A stretch of DNA of 64,000 bases from Bacillus sp. FJAT-22090 (GCF_001278755.1 NZ_CP012601.1:1488001-1552000), one strand, 5' to 3'. Positions 8,405 to 18,034 are shown, counted from the first letter of the stretch. The notes: a model not told the origin generated them from the letters alone. Program-made: numbers and translations.

Positions 8405-9118
8405 TTAATGACCACCTAAATATGCCTGTCTCACTTCTTCACTTGTCTGTAATTCATGAGCAGAACCAGACAACACTACTCTACCTGTCTCAATTACATA
8501 CCCTCTACTTGCAACAGATAGTGCCATGTTCGCATTTTGTTCTACTAACAATACAGTAGTGCCATCACGATTAATATCTTCAATAACTTGGAAAATTGTT
8601 TTCACCATTAATGGAGCAAGACCCATTGATGGTTCATCAAGTAGTACAAGCTTGGGCTTCGCCATAATTGCACGACCCATTGCCAACATTTGTTGTTCCC
8701 CACCAGAAAGAGTTCCCGATAATTGTTTTTTTCGCTCAAGTAGTCTCGGAAAAATCTCATAAACCTTCTGAAGATCTGAATTAATGCCAGCTTTATCTTT
8801 TCTCAAAAAAGCACCAAGCTCAAGATTTTCTTCTACTGTCAGATTTGCAAATACTCTTCTTCCTTCAGGAACATGTGAAATTCCTGATTTTACAACTGCT
8901 TGTGCTTGTTTTCCCGCAATCGATTTATCAAGAAATTCAATTTTTCCTTTTTTAGGCTTTAGGAGACCTGAAATAGTTTTCAATAGAGTGCTTTTTCCAG
9001 CACCATTTGCACCTATAAGCGTAACTATTTCCCCTTCGTTTACTTCAATAGAGACCTCTCTAAGTGCTTGGATGTTCCCGTAAAAAACATCAATATTTTC
9101 AACCTTAAGCATTGTCAT
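8405..9118 (-). CDS. livF: Branched-chain amino acid ABC transporter, ATPase LivF
   Basis: One of the two cytoplasmic ATPases that drive import of Leu/Ile/Val. 237 residues with Walker A GANGAGKST (about residue 37), signature LSGGEQQ (about 138), Walker B LVLLDEPS (about 157) and the switch His in VLLVEQN form (Gln/Asn variant usual in LivF). It overlaps livG by 14 bases, with GGGGAGG nine bases before its ATG. Last gene of livJHMGF. Confidence 0.95.
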   Translation of the reverse strand: MTMLKVENIDVFYGNIQALREVSIEVNEGEIVTLIGANGAGKSTLLKTISGLLKPKKGKIEFLDKSIAGKQAQAVVKSGISHVPEGRRVFANLTVEENLELGAFLRKDKAGINSDLQKVYEIFPRLLERKKQLSGTLSGGEQQMLAMGRAIMAKPKLVLLDEPSMGLAPLMVKTIFQVIEDINRDGTTVLLVEQNANMALSVASRGYVIETGRVVLSGSAHELQTSEEVRQAYLGGH

Positions 9119-9893
9119 TGTGAACTTCCTCCCCTAAATACGCCTCAATAACCTTAGGATGGTTACGAATCACTTCTGGTGATCCTTCCGCAAGAAGTTG
9201 ACCATGATCTAGTACATAAATTCTTTCACAAACACCCATAACCAAATTCATATCATGTTCAATAAGTAATATTGTCAAATCAAATTTATTTCGAATAAAT
9301 CCGATTAAATCCATTAAATCTTTTGTTTCTTGTGGATTCATTCCCGCCGCAGGTTCATCTAATAAAAGAAGTTTAGGACCAGCTGCCAAAGCACGTGCAA
9401 TCTCTAACCTGCGCTGCTGGCCATAAGGTAAATTTTTAGCCAACTCATCCTTATATTTATCCAAACTAAATATTTTTAAAAATTCTATAGATTTTTCTTC
9501 CATTTCTTTCTCGCCTTTAAAATGTGATGGTAAACGAAATATTGAACTCATCATCGTATGCTTCGCAAGTGAATGATAAGCAACCTTCACGTTATCTAAT
9601 ACAGATAAATCATTAAATAGACGAATATTTTGGAATGTACGACTAATCCCTTTTCGAGTAACTTTAAATGGTGGTAATCCATTGATTCTTTCCCCATCAA
9701 ATAATATATCGCCTTCTGTTGGTACATAAACTCCAGTTAATAAGTTGAAACTAGTTGTTTTCCCAGCACCATTTGGACCAATAAGACCAACTAGTTCACC
9801 ACGATTTAGTACCATATTTAAATTTTGGACTGCCTTTAAACCACCGAACTGAATACCAGCGTTTTTCACTTCCAATATCGGCTTACTTTCCAT
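9105..9893 (-). CDS. livG: Branched-chain amino acid ABC transporter, ATPase LivG
   Basis: Second ATPase of the importer, 262 residues. Walker A GPNGAGKTT (about residue 37), signature region LPYGQQRRLEIARAL (LivG replaces LSGG with LPYG), Walker B LLLLDEPAAGM, and the switch segment LLIEHDM. The C-terminal EAYLGEE is typical of LivG. The start has GGGGGCGGG upstream; it overlaps the end of livM by 11 bases, indicating coupled translation. Confidence 0.95.
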   Translation of the reverse strand: MESKPILEVKNAGIQFGGLKAVQNLNMVLNRGELVGLIGPNGAGKTTSFNLLTGVYVPTEGDILFDGERINGLPPFKVTRKGISRTFQNIRLFNDLSVLDNVKVAYHSLAKHTMMSSIFRLPSHFKGEKEMEEKSIEFLKIFSLDKYKDELAKNLPYGQQRRLEIARALAAGPKLLLLDEPAAGMNPQETKDLMDLIGFIRNKFDLTILLIEHDMNLVMGVCERIYVLDHGQLLAEGSPEVIRNHPKVIEAYLGEEVHNDNA

Positions 9894-10836
9894 GTTGCCC
9901 GCCCCCTTTTGGCGTTCTCCATAGCTTGAAGTAATCTGTAATTTCCATCGTACCCATCAAACCTTTTGGACGATATAACATTACCAAAATTAATACAAGA
10001 CTATAAATAATCATACGAGTCTCAGGATATCCTTGCAGATAAGTAGAGACTACCGTTAGCAAAATAGCAGAAAGCACTGCTCCTGAAAGACTACCTAATC
10101 CACCTAATACAACGAATATTAAAATATCAAATGACTTTAAAAAGCCGAACTGACTAGGCTGTATAATGTAAAAGTTATGAGAATATAAAGCCCCTGCTAC
10201 TCCGGCAAAGAACGAACCAATTGTAAATGCCACAACTTTATAATAAGTTGTATTAATACCCATAGCATCCGCTGCAATTTCATTTTCTCGAACTGATATA
10301 GCAGCAATTCCATGTCTTGAATTAGTAAAGTTAACAATCACTAAAATAGTAATGAACAAACTAACAAATGCATATGTCCAATTAGTTAAATGGGAGACTT
10401 GCATACCTGCTGCTCCACCAACATAATCGATATTCAAGAAAACTATTCGAATTATTTCAGCAAACCCAAGCGTTGCAATTGCTAAATAATCCCCTTTTAA
10501 TCGTAAACTTGGAATACCAACAATTAAACCAGCTAGAGCTGCAACAATTCCCCCTACAATAATGGCCAATATAAATGGAAGTCCCAACTTCATTGTTATA
10601 ATAGCTGAGATATATGCGCCTACAGCTAAAAATCCTGCATGCCCTATTGAGAATTGCCCCGTGATACCAATTACTAAATGTAGGCTGACCGCTAATATTA
10701 TGTTGATAGCAATATAGATTAGCGTATTAGAATAGAATTGATTCATTATTCCATTGGATATGAGAAGTTGAACAATCACATAAACTAATACAGACGCTAT
10801 AACAAATGGCCAAAATTGTTTAGACTTTTTCTTCAT
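9883..10836 (-). CDS. livM: Branched-chain amino acid ABC transporter, permease LivM
   Basis: Membrane permease subunit, about 317 residues, with eight or more hydrophobic segments and the LivM signature region GLPSLRLKGDYLAIATLGFAEI-type (seen as GIPSLRLKGDYLAIATLGF). A longer open frame starts at 10875, but the ATG at 10836 has AGGTGG seven bases upstream and leaves a clean MKKKSK basic start before the first helix. It forms the pore with LivH and is followed by livG with an 11-base overlap. Confidence 0.93.
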   Translation of the reverse strand: MKKKSKQFWPFVIASVLVYVIVQLLISNGIMNQFYSNTLIYIAINIILAVSLHLVIGITGQFSIGHAGFLAVGAYISAIITMKLGLPFILAIIVGGIVAALAGLIVGIPSLRLKGDYLAIATLGFAEIIRIVFLNIDYVGGAAGMQVSHLTNWTYAFVSLFITILVIVNFTNSRHGIAAISVRENEIAADAMGINTTYYKVVAFTIGSFFAGVAGALYSHNFYIIQPSQFGFLKSFDILIFVVLGGLGSLSGAVLSAILLTVVSTYLQGYPETRMIIYSLVLILVMLYRPKGLMGTMEITDYFKLWRTPKGGGQHGK

Positions 10837-10846
10837 TATGTACCAC

Positions 10847-11722
10847 CTACACTTTCTCTCGTGTATTTTTTCCAAAGATTCCTGCTGGTCTAAAAATTAG
10901 TATAAGAATTAAGATAATAAATGCAGCAGCATCTCTCCATAACGAGAACCCTAATGCACTAACAATCGTTTCAACTACTCCTAATACTAATCCACCTACC
11001 ATAGCTCCAGGTATTATTCCAATACCTCCAAGAACTGCGGCAACAAATGCTTTTACACCAGGAATAACACCCATTAGCGGATCTATCTTTGTATAATACA
11101 CACCAAAAATTACACCTGCTGCTCCAGCTAATGCAGAACCAATTGCAAAAGTAGCAGAAATAGTATTATCTACATTAATACCCATTAGCTTTGCAGCCTC
11201 AGTATCATGAGAAACCGCTCTCATCGCTTTACCAGTTTTCGTTTTATGAACAATAAATTGCAATAATATCATCAATACAACTGAAACAGACAAAATTAAA
11301 ATAGACTGAACGCTTATTTGTGCTCCAAAGATATCAAAAGAACGATTTGAGAACACATCTGGGTAAGCTTCTGGTTGAGCACCTCTAATGTAAATTACAC
11401 CGTATTCTATTAATAGAGATACACCAATAGCAGTAATAAGAGCAGCAATTCTTGTAGCATTTCTTAATCGCTTGTATGCAATGCGTTCAATAATTACACC
11501 AAAGAGTGCACAAGCTGCCATTGATAAAATAAGTGCTGGGAAGAATCCTAATCCAAACACAGTAATCGAATAGAACCCGATAAAAGAGCCTACCATGAAC
11601 ACGTCACCATGGGCAAAGTTAATCAATTTAATTATTCCATAAACCATTGTGTAACCTAGGGCGATTAATGCGTATATACTGCCGAGTGAAATACCGTTAA
11701 TCAATTGTTGTAACCATTCCAT
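10847..11722 (-). CDS. livH: Branched-chain amino acid ABC transporter, permease LivH
   Basis: Second pore subunit, 291 residues, about eight transmembrane segments. Typical LivH start (WLQQLINGISLGSIYALIALGYTMVYGI, here broken for length) followed by INFAHGDVFM (about residue 35). The cytoplasmic EAA-like loop region AVSHDTEAAKLMGI (about residue 170) contacts the ATPases. AAAGGAGTG lies upstream of the ATG. Follows livJ after an 80-base gap holding a hairpin. Confidence 0.95.
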   Translation of the reverse strand: MEWLQQLINGISLGSIYALIALGYTMVYGIIKLINFAHGDVFMVGSFIGFYSITVFGLGFFPALILSMAACALFGVIIERIAYKRLRNATRIAALITAIGVSLLIEYGVIYIRGAQPEAYPDVFSNRSFDIFGAQISVQSILILSVSVVLMILLQFIVHKTKTGKAMRAVSHDTEAAKLMGINVDNTISATFAIGSALAGAAGVIFGVYYTKIDPLMGVIPGVKAFVAAVLGGIGIIPGAMVGGLVLGVVETIVSALGFSLWRDAAAFIILILILIFRPAGIFGKNTREKV

Positions 11723-11760
11723 AAAGTTTCACTCCTTTAATTCAAAGTTTCTAGAAATAG

Positions 11761-11784
11761 AAAAGGAGGGATATAATCCCCCCT
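11761..11784 (-). terminator. Hairpin between livJ and livH (partial terminator)
   Basis: Minus strand: stem GGGGGGA (11777-11783) / TCCCTCC (11765-11771), one G-T wobble, five-base loop, then TTTT. The short T-run suggests partial termination or 3'-end protection, giving more binding protein than permease. A similar hairpin follows metQ. Confidence 0.6.
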
Positions 11785-11802
11785 ATATAAAACATGTTAA
11801 TC

Positions 11803-12981
11803 TTAAGGATTAACTTTAGTGTTAAACACTTGCTCACCATTTACGAATTCGATGATAGTTGCTGATTTAATAGGATGATGAAATTCGTCTACAGAATACA
11901 ATCCTGTAACTAGTTCTAAGTTGTCTGTAGCTTCAAGCGCTTCTTTAATTTTTGTTCCATCTAATGAACCCGCACGTTCAATCGCATCTTTCAAAAGATA
12001 AACTGTATCATATCCAAGTGCGTGGAATGAGTTTGGTGCTTCTCCATACTTTTCAGTAAACTTGTCAGCAAATTCTTTCGCTTTACCATCTGGATCTTCA
12101 GCAGAATAAGCAGTAATAATAAAAGTATTATTTAATGCATCTGCTCCAGCTAAGTCCACAATAGTTGGTGAATCCCAACCATCAGCACCCATTAATGGAA
12201 CTTCTATTCCCAATTCACGAGCTTGCTTTACAATTAAACCAACTTCTTCATAATATCCAGGAATAAAAACAAAATCCGGATTAGAACCTTTAATACGAGT
12301 TAGTGTAGAACGGAAATCAGTATCTTTTGCTACATATGATTCTTTCGCAACAATAGTACCTCCTGCTGCTTCAAAGTCTTTAATGAAAGATTCTGCAAGA
12401 CCTTTCGCATAATCACTCGCATTATCTGCATAAACTGCTGCAGTTTTAACTTTTAGTTCGTTTGCAGCAAAGTTTGCTGCAACTGTTCCTTGAAAAGGAT
12501 CGATAAATGCCGTACGGAATGTATATGGATTTACTTTTCCATTTTCTCCAACAGTTACTGTAGTACTAGTCCCAGAAGGAGATATCATAGGAGTTTTATT
12601 GTCCGTCGCAATTTGTACTTGAGCCACTGAGTTCCCGCTAGTTGCAGCACCGATAATAGCTGTAACTTTGTCTTGACTAGTTAACTTAATAGCTGCACTT
12701 GTTGCTTCTGCAGCATCAGACTTGTTATCTACTTTAATAAGTTCAATTTGTTTTCCATCAATACCACCGTCAGCATTGATCTCCTCAACAGCTAATTCTA
12801 TTGCGTCTGCCTCGGATGAACCATAGGAAGCTACAGCTCCAGAAAGTTCTAAGTTGGCACCGATTTTTATAGTATCTCCCCCATCGGAACTACTACCCTC
12901 TTCTCCACCTGAACATCCAGCAAGCACTCCTGCTAAAAGGGATGATGCAAGGAAAAGTGAAGCAAATTTTTTTAACTTCAT
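11803..12981 (-). CDS. livJ: Branched-chain amino acid ABC transporter, substrate-binding lipoprotein
   Basis: The extracellular receptor of the importer, 392 residues. A lipoprotein signal peptide (MKLKKFASLF start) ends in the lipobox LAGC with Cys23 as the lipidated residue, followed by a Ser/Gly-rich linker. The mature part begins IKIGANLELSGAVASYG, the usual start of type I periplasmic-binding LivJ/LivK proteins. First gene of livJHMGF, so the receptor sits at the promoter-proximal end. A GGGGG ribosome site lies nine bases before the ATG; a CodY-like box lies about 25 bases upstream. Ligand could be other amino acids of the class. Confidence 0.93.
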   Translation of the reverse strand: MKLKKFASLFLASSLLAGVLAGCSGGEEGSSSDGGDTIKIGANLELSGAVASYGSSEADAIELAVEEINADGGIDGKQIELIKVDNKSDAAEATSAAIKLTSQDKVTAIIGAATSGNSVAQVQIATDNKTPMISPSGTSTTVTVGENGKVNPYTFRTAFIDPFQGTVAANFAANELKVKTAAVYADNASDYAKGLAESFIKDFEAAGGTIVAKESYVAKDTDFRSTLTRIKGSNPDFVFIPGYYEEVGLIVKQARELGIEVPLMGADGWDSPTIVDLAGADALNNTFIITAYSAEDPDGKAKEFADKFTEKYGEAPNSFHALGYDTVYLLKDAIERAGSLDGTKIKEALEATDNLELVTGLYSVDEFHHPIKSATIIEFVNGEQVFNTKVNP

Positions 12982-13404
12982 AAATATTTTACCCCCTGTT
13001 TTTTGATAGTTCTGAAAATATAAGCTATACTACTTTTCTTTTTTATAAGTATTCTCTCAGACTATCAATATATTGTTTAGAACAATCTCATTGTAAAACA
13101 AACTTCAAATTCAGTCTATACTAATTTTTCGATTAATTCTCAAATTTCTATCATTAGGTTAATATAGTATTTTGACTCACCTCAAAAGTCCTTGATAATA
13201 CTACGTTTGCTTTATTTCGTAACCCTCAATATAATACTTTCGAATCATTTATATTATTCATTTATTATTAAAATTTCTATCATTCTCACTAATAAATTCT
13301 TTAATTCACAGAAAAATTTAAATAAAATGATTGTTTTTACTTTTTCATCTCTGTTCGTTATACTATTAATTAGTTCGATATCCGTAATATTAAGGAGTGA
13401 TAAA
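12982..13404. other. Divergent intergenic region between livJ and pepF
   Basis: About 420 bases, very AT-rich. It holds the liv operon control region (CodY-like box) and the pepF leader. An open frame from 13192 runs into pepF but is hydrophobic, AT-biased and has no ribosome binding site, so I treat it as non-coding. No repeat or RNA structure was recognised. Confidence 0.5.
13006..13020. promoter_or_regulatory. Candidate CodY operator of the liv operon
   Basis: ATAGTTCTGAAAATA matches the CodY consensus AATTTTCWGAAAATT at 11 of 15 positions, including the full TTCWGAAAAT core apart from edges. CodY represses branched-chain amino acid uptake in Bacilli when Ile/Leu/Val and GTP are high, so position and target agree. 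Confidence 0.5.
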
Positions 13405-15213
13405 ATGGTTAAAAGTTTACCAATTAGATCAGATGTAAAATTAGAAGAAACATGGAATTTGAAAGACTTGTTTAAAACAGAAGAAGATTTTAACGATTCT
13501 TTAAAGGAAATAGAGAAACTTGCAGATTATTTTGAAGAGAAATATAAAGGAAAAATCAATCAGCCGTCTATTATTTTAAAGGCTTTAAAAGACTATTCTG
13601 CTTTATATGAAAAACTAACACCAGCTGGAACTTTTGCAAGTTTGTCTCTTAGCACAGACCAGACAAATACAGATGCACAAATGCGCGGAAGTAAATTCTC
13701 TTCCCTAGCTGCAAAAATAAGTAGCAAGCTTTCATTTTTAAATAGTGAGCTTGTGGAGTTACCTGACGAAGTTTTACAAGAAGCAATAGCGGAGGGTGCA
13801 GAATATCAAAATTTTTTACAAAAGCTACTTACAAAAAAACAATATCAATTACACCCTGAAGTAGAAAAGACTCTAGCAGCATTTTCTTCAACCTTTAATG
13901 CACCTTATAAATTGTATGATACAACCAAAATGTTAGATATTTCCTTTAATGATTTTGAAGTGAACAATTCCTCCTACCCTCTTAGTTATGTTCTATTTGA
14001 AAATGATTGGGAAGCAGAATCAGATACAAGTGTAAGACGCGCAGCTTTCAAAGCTTTTTCGAGTAAATTAAAGGATTATCAACATACGACTGCAAAAACA
14101 TATGATATGCACTTACAAATAGAAAAAACAACATCTGATTTAAGAGGTTATAACTCTATTTTCGACTACTTATTATTAAACCAAGAGGTCGATCGTAGTT
14201 TGTACGATCGACAAATCGATTTAATTATGAAAGAACTTGCACCACATATGAGAAAGTATGCAAAGCTTCTTCAGCAAGTACACGGATTAGATAAAATGAC
14301 TTTTGCAGATTTAAAAATCTCACTTGATCCTTCTTATGAGCCTAAAATCTCAATTGAGGAGTCAAAAAAATATATAACAGATGCTTTGGAAGTAATGGGT
14401 GAAGAATATATACAAATGGTGGAACGTTCCTACAAAGAGAGATGGATCGATTTTGCACAAAATACCGGCAAATCAACTGGGGCCTTTTGTTCAAGCCCAT
14501 ATGGTAACCACCCCTATATTCTTATTTCTTGGTCTAGCAGAATGAACGAAGTATTTGTTCTTGCACACGAACTAGGGCACGCCGGTCATTTCTATCATGC
14601 AAATAAAGAGCAAAATATATTTAACGCCCGCCCTTCTTTGTATTTTATCGAAGCTCCTTCTACAATGAATGAAATGCTCATGGCCAATCATTTATTAGAA
14701 AACTCAAATGACCCTAAATTTAAAAGGTGGGTAATTTCTTCAATAGTAGCTAGAACATACTATCATAATTTTGTTACGCACTTATTAGAGGCAGCTTATC
14801 AAAGAAAAGTTTATGAAAGAATTGATGAAGGACTACCAGTTAATGCACAAATTTTAAATGAATATAAAAGAAGTGTATTGGAAGAATTCTGGGGCGATGC
14901 AGTAGAAATTACTGACGGTGCTGAATTGACATGGATGAGACAACCTCACTACTACATGGGGCTATACCCATATACTTATAGTGCCGGCCTTACAATCTCT
15001 ACACAAGTATCTAAGCGCATCTTAGATGAAGGTAAAGCTGCGGTAGATGATTGGATTAACGTATTAAAATCAGGAGGAACGAAATCCCCTGTTGAATTAG
15101 CAAATATGGCCGGAGTAGATATTACAACAGAGAAACCGTTAAGAGATACGATAGAGTACATCGGTTCCTTAGTTGATGAGTTAATAATATTAACAAATGA
15201 GATAGATAAATAA
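13405..15213 (+). CDS. pepF: Oligoendopeptidase F (M3B metallopeptidase)
   Basis: Cytosolic zinc peptidase that cuts 7-17-residue oligopeptides. The 602-residue chain has the N-terminal helical domain opening with ETWNLKDLF (typical of PepF) and the catalytic HELGH motif at residues 388-392 within VLAHELGHAGHF; the third zinc ligand is the Glu in APSTMNEMLM, 27 residues on. The start at 13405 is chosen because AAGGAGTGA lies just before it; the longer open frame from 13192 codes for an implausible hydrophobic leader. It stands alone and ends at a strong terminator. Confidence 0.95.
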   Translation: MVKSLPIRSDVKLEETWNLKDLFKTEEDFNDSLKEIEKLADYFEEKYKGKINQPSIILKALKDYSALYEKLTPAGTFASLSLSTDQTNTDAQMRGSKFSSLAAKISSKLSFLNSELVELPDEVLQEAIAEGAEYQNFLQKLLTKKQYQLHPEVEKTLAAFSSTFNAPYKLYDTTKMLDISFNDFEVNNSSYPLSYVLFENDWEAESDTSVRRAAFKAFSSKLKDYQHTTAKTYDMHLQIEKTTSDLRGYNSIFDYLLLNQEVDRSLYDRQIDLIMKELAPHMRKYAKLLQQVHGLDKMTFADLKISLDPSYEPKISIEESKKYITDALEVMGEEYIQMVERSYKERWIDFAQNTGKSTGAFCSSPYGNHPYILISWSSRMNEVFVLAHELGHAGHFYHANKEQNIFNARPSLYFIEAPSTMNEMLMANHLLENSNDPKFKRWVISSIVARTYYHNFVTHLLEAAYQRKVYERIDEGLPVNAQILNEYKRSVLEEFWGDAVEITDGAELTWMRQPHYYMGLYPYTYSAGLTISTQVSKRILDEGKAAVDDWINVLKSGGTKSPVELANMAGVDITTEKPLRDTIEYIGSLVDELIILTNEIDK

Positions 15214-15214
15214 T

Positions 15215-15250
15215 AAAAAAAGCTAAACCTATAAAGGTTTAGCTTTTTTT
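15215..15250. terminator. Bidirectional terminator pepF / MFS exporter
   Basis: Stem AAAAGCTAAACCT / AGGTTTAGCTTTT with a four-base loop (about 15217-15247), A-run before and T-run after. The exporter's stop codon (15229-15231) lies inside the stem. Confidence 0.9.
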
Positions 15251-16707
15251 TGTACATCTACTCTTTTTACAAAGAAAGCAAGTATTAAAGCAACAACTGT
15301 AACTAGCGTAGCTATAAAGAAGGTAAAGTTAATACCCTCCAACATCGCCTTCATACCCAGCTCTGCTTGGAATTGCACTAAGCCTTCCGTGTTGGTAGGC
15401 ACTTTCCCTGCTGCTGCGGCTTCGGTTGCAAGCACTTTAGCTGAAGACTCCATCTTTGCATTCATAATTGTTAGGAATATGGCAGACCCGATTGCACCTG
15501 ATACTTGTTGTAACGTATTGTTCATCGCAGTTCCATGTGGGTTCATATTCATTGGCAACTGATTTAATCCATTAGTCATTATTGGCATCATAATCATAGA
15601 CATACCAAACATACGGATTGTATAGACTGCCATTATATAATAATAATCTGAGTCTTGCGCTAAGTCACTCATTAAATATGTTGCGATGGTTGTAATAATC
15701 AGACCAGTAATCGCTAAAACTCTAGCACCGTACTTATCAAATAGCTTACCGGTTATTGGTGACATTAATCCCATTGCAATAGCACCAGGTAGCATGAGCA
15801 GACCCGAATGAAATGGTGATATACCTCGAATAGTTTGAACATAAAGAGGTGTTAAAATCATCCCCGAAAACATTGCAGCTGAAACAACAATCGAAATTAC
15901 GGATGACAAAGCAAACATTGGATATTTATAAATTCTAACGTCCAACATTGGTTCATCTAATTTTAATTGTCTCCATACGAAAACAATTAATGAAATAAAT
16001 CCAACAATAATAGTTCCGTAAACAATTGGTGCGTCCCATCCTTTATCCCCAGCAGTACTAAATCCATAAAGCAATGCACCAAAACCGATACTGGATAGTA
16101 TCAATGAGAATACATCCAGATTAACTTTACTATTAGGAGTAATATTGCGTAATTTAAATATAGCAAACAATAATACTATTATCGCAAACGGCAAAATAAT
16201 CTCAAATAATACACGCCATTCATAATGCTCCAAGATAAATCCTGATAAAGTAGGTCCGATTGCAGGTGCTAATATCATTACTAAACCGAACATACCCATT
16301 GCAGATCCGCGTCGTTCAATCGGAAAAGCAGTTAACATAACATTCATAAGTAAAGGCATCATCATTGCTGATCCCGCTGCCTGTATCATGCGGGCCAAAA
16401 TTAGTACCCAAAATTCTGGTGCAAACGCGGCAAGCGCTGTACCTGCAGTAAATAATACCATTGCTGTAATAAATAATTTTCTATTCGAAAATCTTTGAAC
16501 AAAAAATGCACTAGCCGGAACTAAAATCCCGTTCACTAACATATACCCTGTCGTTAGCCATTGTACAATGGAAGGTTTCACTTTAAACTCTGTCATAATG
16601 GTTGGTAGAGCTACATTGAGTAGTGTATTATTCAAAAAAGCGATGAACGCGCCAACAAATAGTATCGCAATCATGGCATATGGTGGTTTTTGTTGCTCGT
16701 GGTTCAT
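15229..16707 (-). CDS. MFS drug exporter, DHA2/EmrB-QacA family
   Basis: A 492-residue integral membrane protein with about 14 transmembrane segments, the size and layout of DHA2 proton antiporters (LmrB/MdtP/EmrB-like). Motif C-type sequence is visible (GLVMILAPAIGPTLSGFILEHY region, about residues 140-160), and motif A-like RFSNRK follows TM2. RBS AGGGGG is ten bases before the ATG. It is divergent from a TetR-family gene across a 170-base control region with a perfect dyad, so repression by that TetR and induction by exported compounds is likely. Substrate unknown. Confidence 0.9.
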   Translation of the reverse strand: MNHEQQKPPYAMIAILFVGAFIAFLNNTLLNVALPTIMTEFKVKPSIVQWLTTGYMLVNGILVPASAFFVQRFSNRKLFITAMVLFTAGTALAAFAPEFWVLILARMIQAAGSAMMMPLLMNVMLTAFPIERRGSAMGMFGLVMILAPAIGPTLSGFILEHYEWRVLFEIILPFAIIVLLFAIFKLRNITPNSKVNLDVFSLILSSIGFGALLYGFSTAGDKGWDAPIVYGTIIVGFISLIVFVWRQLKLDEPMLDVRIYKYPMFALSSVISIVVSAAMFSGMILTPLYVQTIRGISPFHSGLLMLPGAIAMGLMSPITGKLFDKYGARVLAITGLIITTIATYLMSDLAQDSDYYYIMAVYTIRMFGMSMIMMPIMTNGLNQLPMNMNPHGTAMNNTLQQVSGAIGSAIFLTIMNAKMESSAKVLATEAAAAGKVPTNTEGLVQFQAELGMKAMLEGINFTFFIATLVTVVALILAFFVKRVDVQKKAKPL

Positions 16708-16804
16708 TATTGTTGTTCCCCCTAAATTTCTTTCTTCTCTGCTATGACACTTTGATTATTTTATACTCCTAGTTTAAAAAAATCAAACATAATATACTTG
16801 TACA

Positions 16805-16820
16805 ATCAAAATGGTTTGAT
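16805..16820. promoter_or_regulatory. Candidate TetR operator
   Basis: Perfect inverted repeat ATCAAA-atgg-TTTGAT in the divergent exporter/TetR region, 11 bases upstream of the TetR -35. A further half-site, AATCAAAC, lies about 20 bases to the left (near 16782). Its position allows simultaneous control of both promoters. Confidence 0.55.
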
Positions 16821-16830
16821 AAATCCTTAT

Positions 16831-16858
16831 TTAACAGTTAAAATAGGAATTATACTAT
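16831..16858 (+). promoter_or_regulatory. Sigma-A promoter of the TetR gene
   Basis: -35 TTAACA (16831-16836), 16-base spacer, -10 TACTAT (16853-16858). Transcription would start about 12 bases before the ATG, leaving a very short leader that still holds AAAGGTG. Confidence 0.5.
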
Positions 16859-16877
16859 TAGTCTAAAAGGTGAAAAT

Positions 16878-17762
16878 ATGAATACAAAAAAAAGAAATGT
16901 ATTACAAGCAGCAAAACATCTTTTTATTGAAAAGGGTTTTAGATCTACATCCGTTCAAGATATTATTGATGAAGCAAATATTTCAAAGGGGACCTTTTAT
17001 AATTATTTCTCCTCTAAAAACGAGTGTATTGTAGCAATAATAGAGAGCGCTAGAGAAGAAATCTTGATAAAAAGAAGAGAGTTGCATACTTCACAAAATG
17101 GATCTGATTTAAATGTATTGATCGAGCAATTGACTGTTCGAATGAATATATATAGAGACCAAAAACTTTTTCCACTTTTTGCATCTATTATCCATTCACA
17201 AGATATAGAGTTACGAGATCTAATAAAGAAGAATTATTTTGAAGAAATCAATTGGTTGTCGAAGAGAATTGAAGATATTTATGGAGAGAAAACAAGAAAT
17301 GTCTCTACAGATTGTGCTGTATTGGCCATTGGCATGATTCAACAATTGCAACACCCATGGATTAATCAAATAGCAAATATTTCACTTGATCATTTAGTCA
17401 AGTTTGTCATGAGAAGAATTGAGTCGATTATTTATGAGATGACGAAGACAAACGACTCTTTATTGAACAAGTCACTCTTTGATTTAAATACAGTTGATGA
17501 AATTAAATCAAAACAACAGGTTGTAGAGCAACTAGAAAACTTTTATTTAGAAGAAAAAGAAAAAATGAATCAAAATGATCTGCAAACACTTGAATTTGTT
17601 TTAGAAGAATTTTCGAAAGAAAAGCCACGCCTATTTTTACTAGAAAAAATCATTCCCACATTAACGGAATCGTTTTCCGGAACAACTTTGGAACAAAGAT
17701 CCTTACCGATTATTTTTAACTTGTGGCAAATGATAGACAAATGGGGAGCTGATAATAATTGA
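16878..17762 (+). CDS. TetR/AcrR family transcriptional regulator
   Basis: 294 residues, longer than the usual 190-220. The N-terminal helix-turn-helix is clear: residues 1-48 with AAKHLFIEKGFRSTSVQDI, then ANISKGTFYNYFSSKNE. The remaining 240 residues are helical ligand/dimer domain, with an extended, charged C-terminal part. Divergent from the DHA2 exporter, which it probably represses. Its stop codon overlaps the TTG start of the following small gene (TTGA), showing coupled translation. RBS AAAGGTG. Confidence 0.9.
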   Translation: MNTKKRNVLQAAKHLFIEKGFRSTSVQDIIDEANISKGTFYNYFSSKNECIVAIIESAREEILIKRRELHTSQNGSDLNVLIEQLTVRMNIYRDQKLFPLFASIIHSQDIELRDLIKKNYFEEINWLSKRIEDIYGEKTRNVSTDCAVLAIGMIQQLQHPWINQIANISLDHLVKFVMRRIESIIYEMTKTNDSLLNKSLFDLNTVDEIKSKQQVVEQLENFYLEEKEKMNQNDLQTLEFVLEEFSKEKPRLFLLEKIIPTLTESFSGTTLEQRSLPIIFNLWQMIDKWGADNN

Positions 17763-18034
17763 ACGATAAAGTTATTGAGCAATATCAAAATGATGAAAAA
17801 ATGATGATAAACTTATATGCCCAATGGTGCGTAAACCATGAAATAGATGCCGTTAAATTATATAAACAAGCTTACCCTTCCCAACAGGACAACGAATTAC
17901 TTGTATCAATAATAGATGATACTGAAAAAAATAGTCTACAAGTCAATACGGATACATTACTGCAAGTTTTACAGCTATTCGGAAATGACGATTTAGCTTT
18001 TGAGGTTTCCCAAGCAGCTCTAAAGCAAAAATAA
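17759..18034 (+). CDS. Small protein of unknown function coupled to the TetR gene
   Basis: 91 residues, acidic and helical, no membrane segment or signal. It begins with TTG at 17759, sharing TTGA with the TetR stop, and has GGGGAG seven bases before it. Not recognised. Tight coupling suggests it works with, or balances, the regulator. An alternative is that it is a split-off domain of a longer TetR protein. Confidence 0.6.
   Translation: MNDKVIEQYQNDEKMMINLYAQWCVNHEIDAVKLYKQAYPSQQDNELLVSIIDDTEKNSLQVNTDTLLQVLQLFGNDDLAFEVSQAALKQK

Noticed and set aside
13192-13404. 71-codon N-terminal extension of pepF with a hydrophobic segment
   Set aside because: A clear ribosome site and the family's usual start are at 13405; PepF is cytosolic and the extension is AT-driven.
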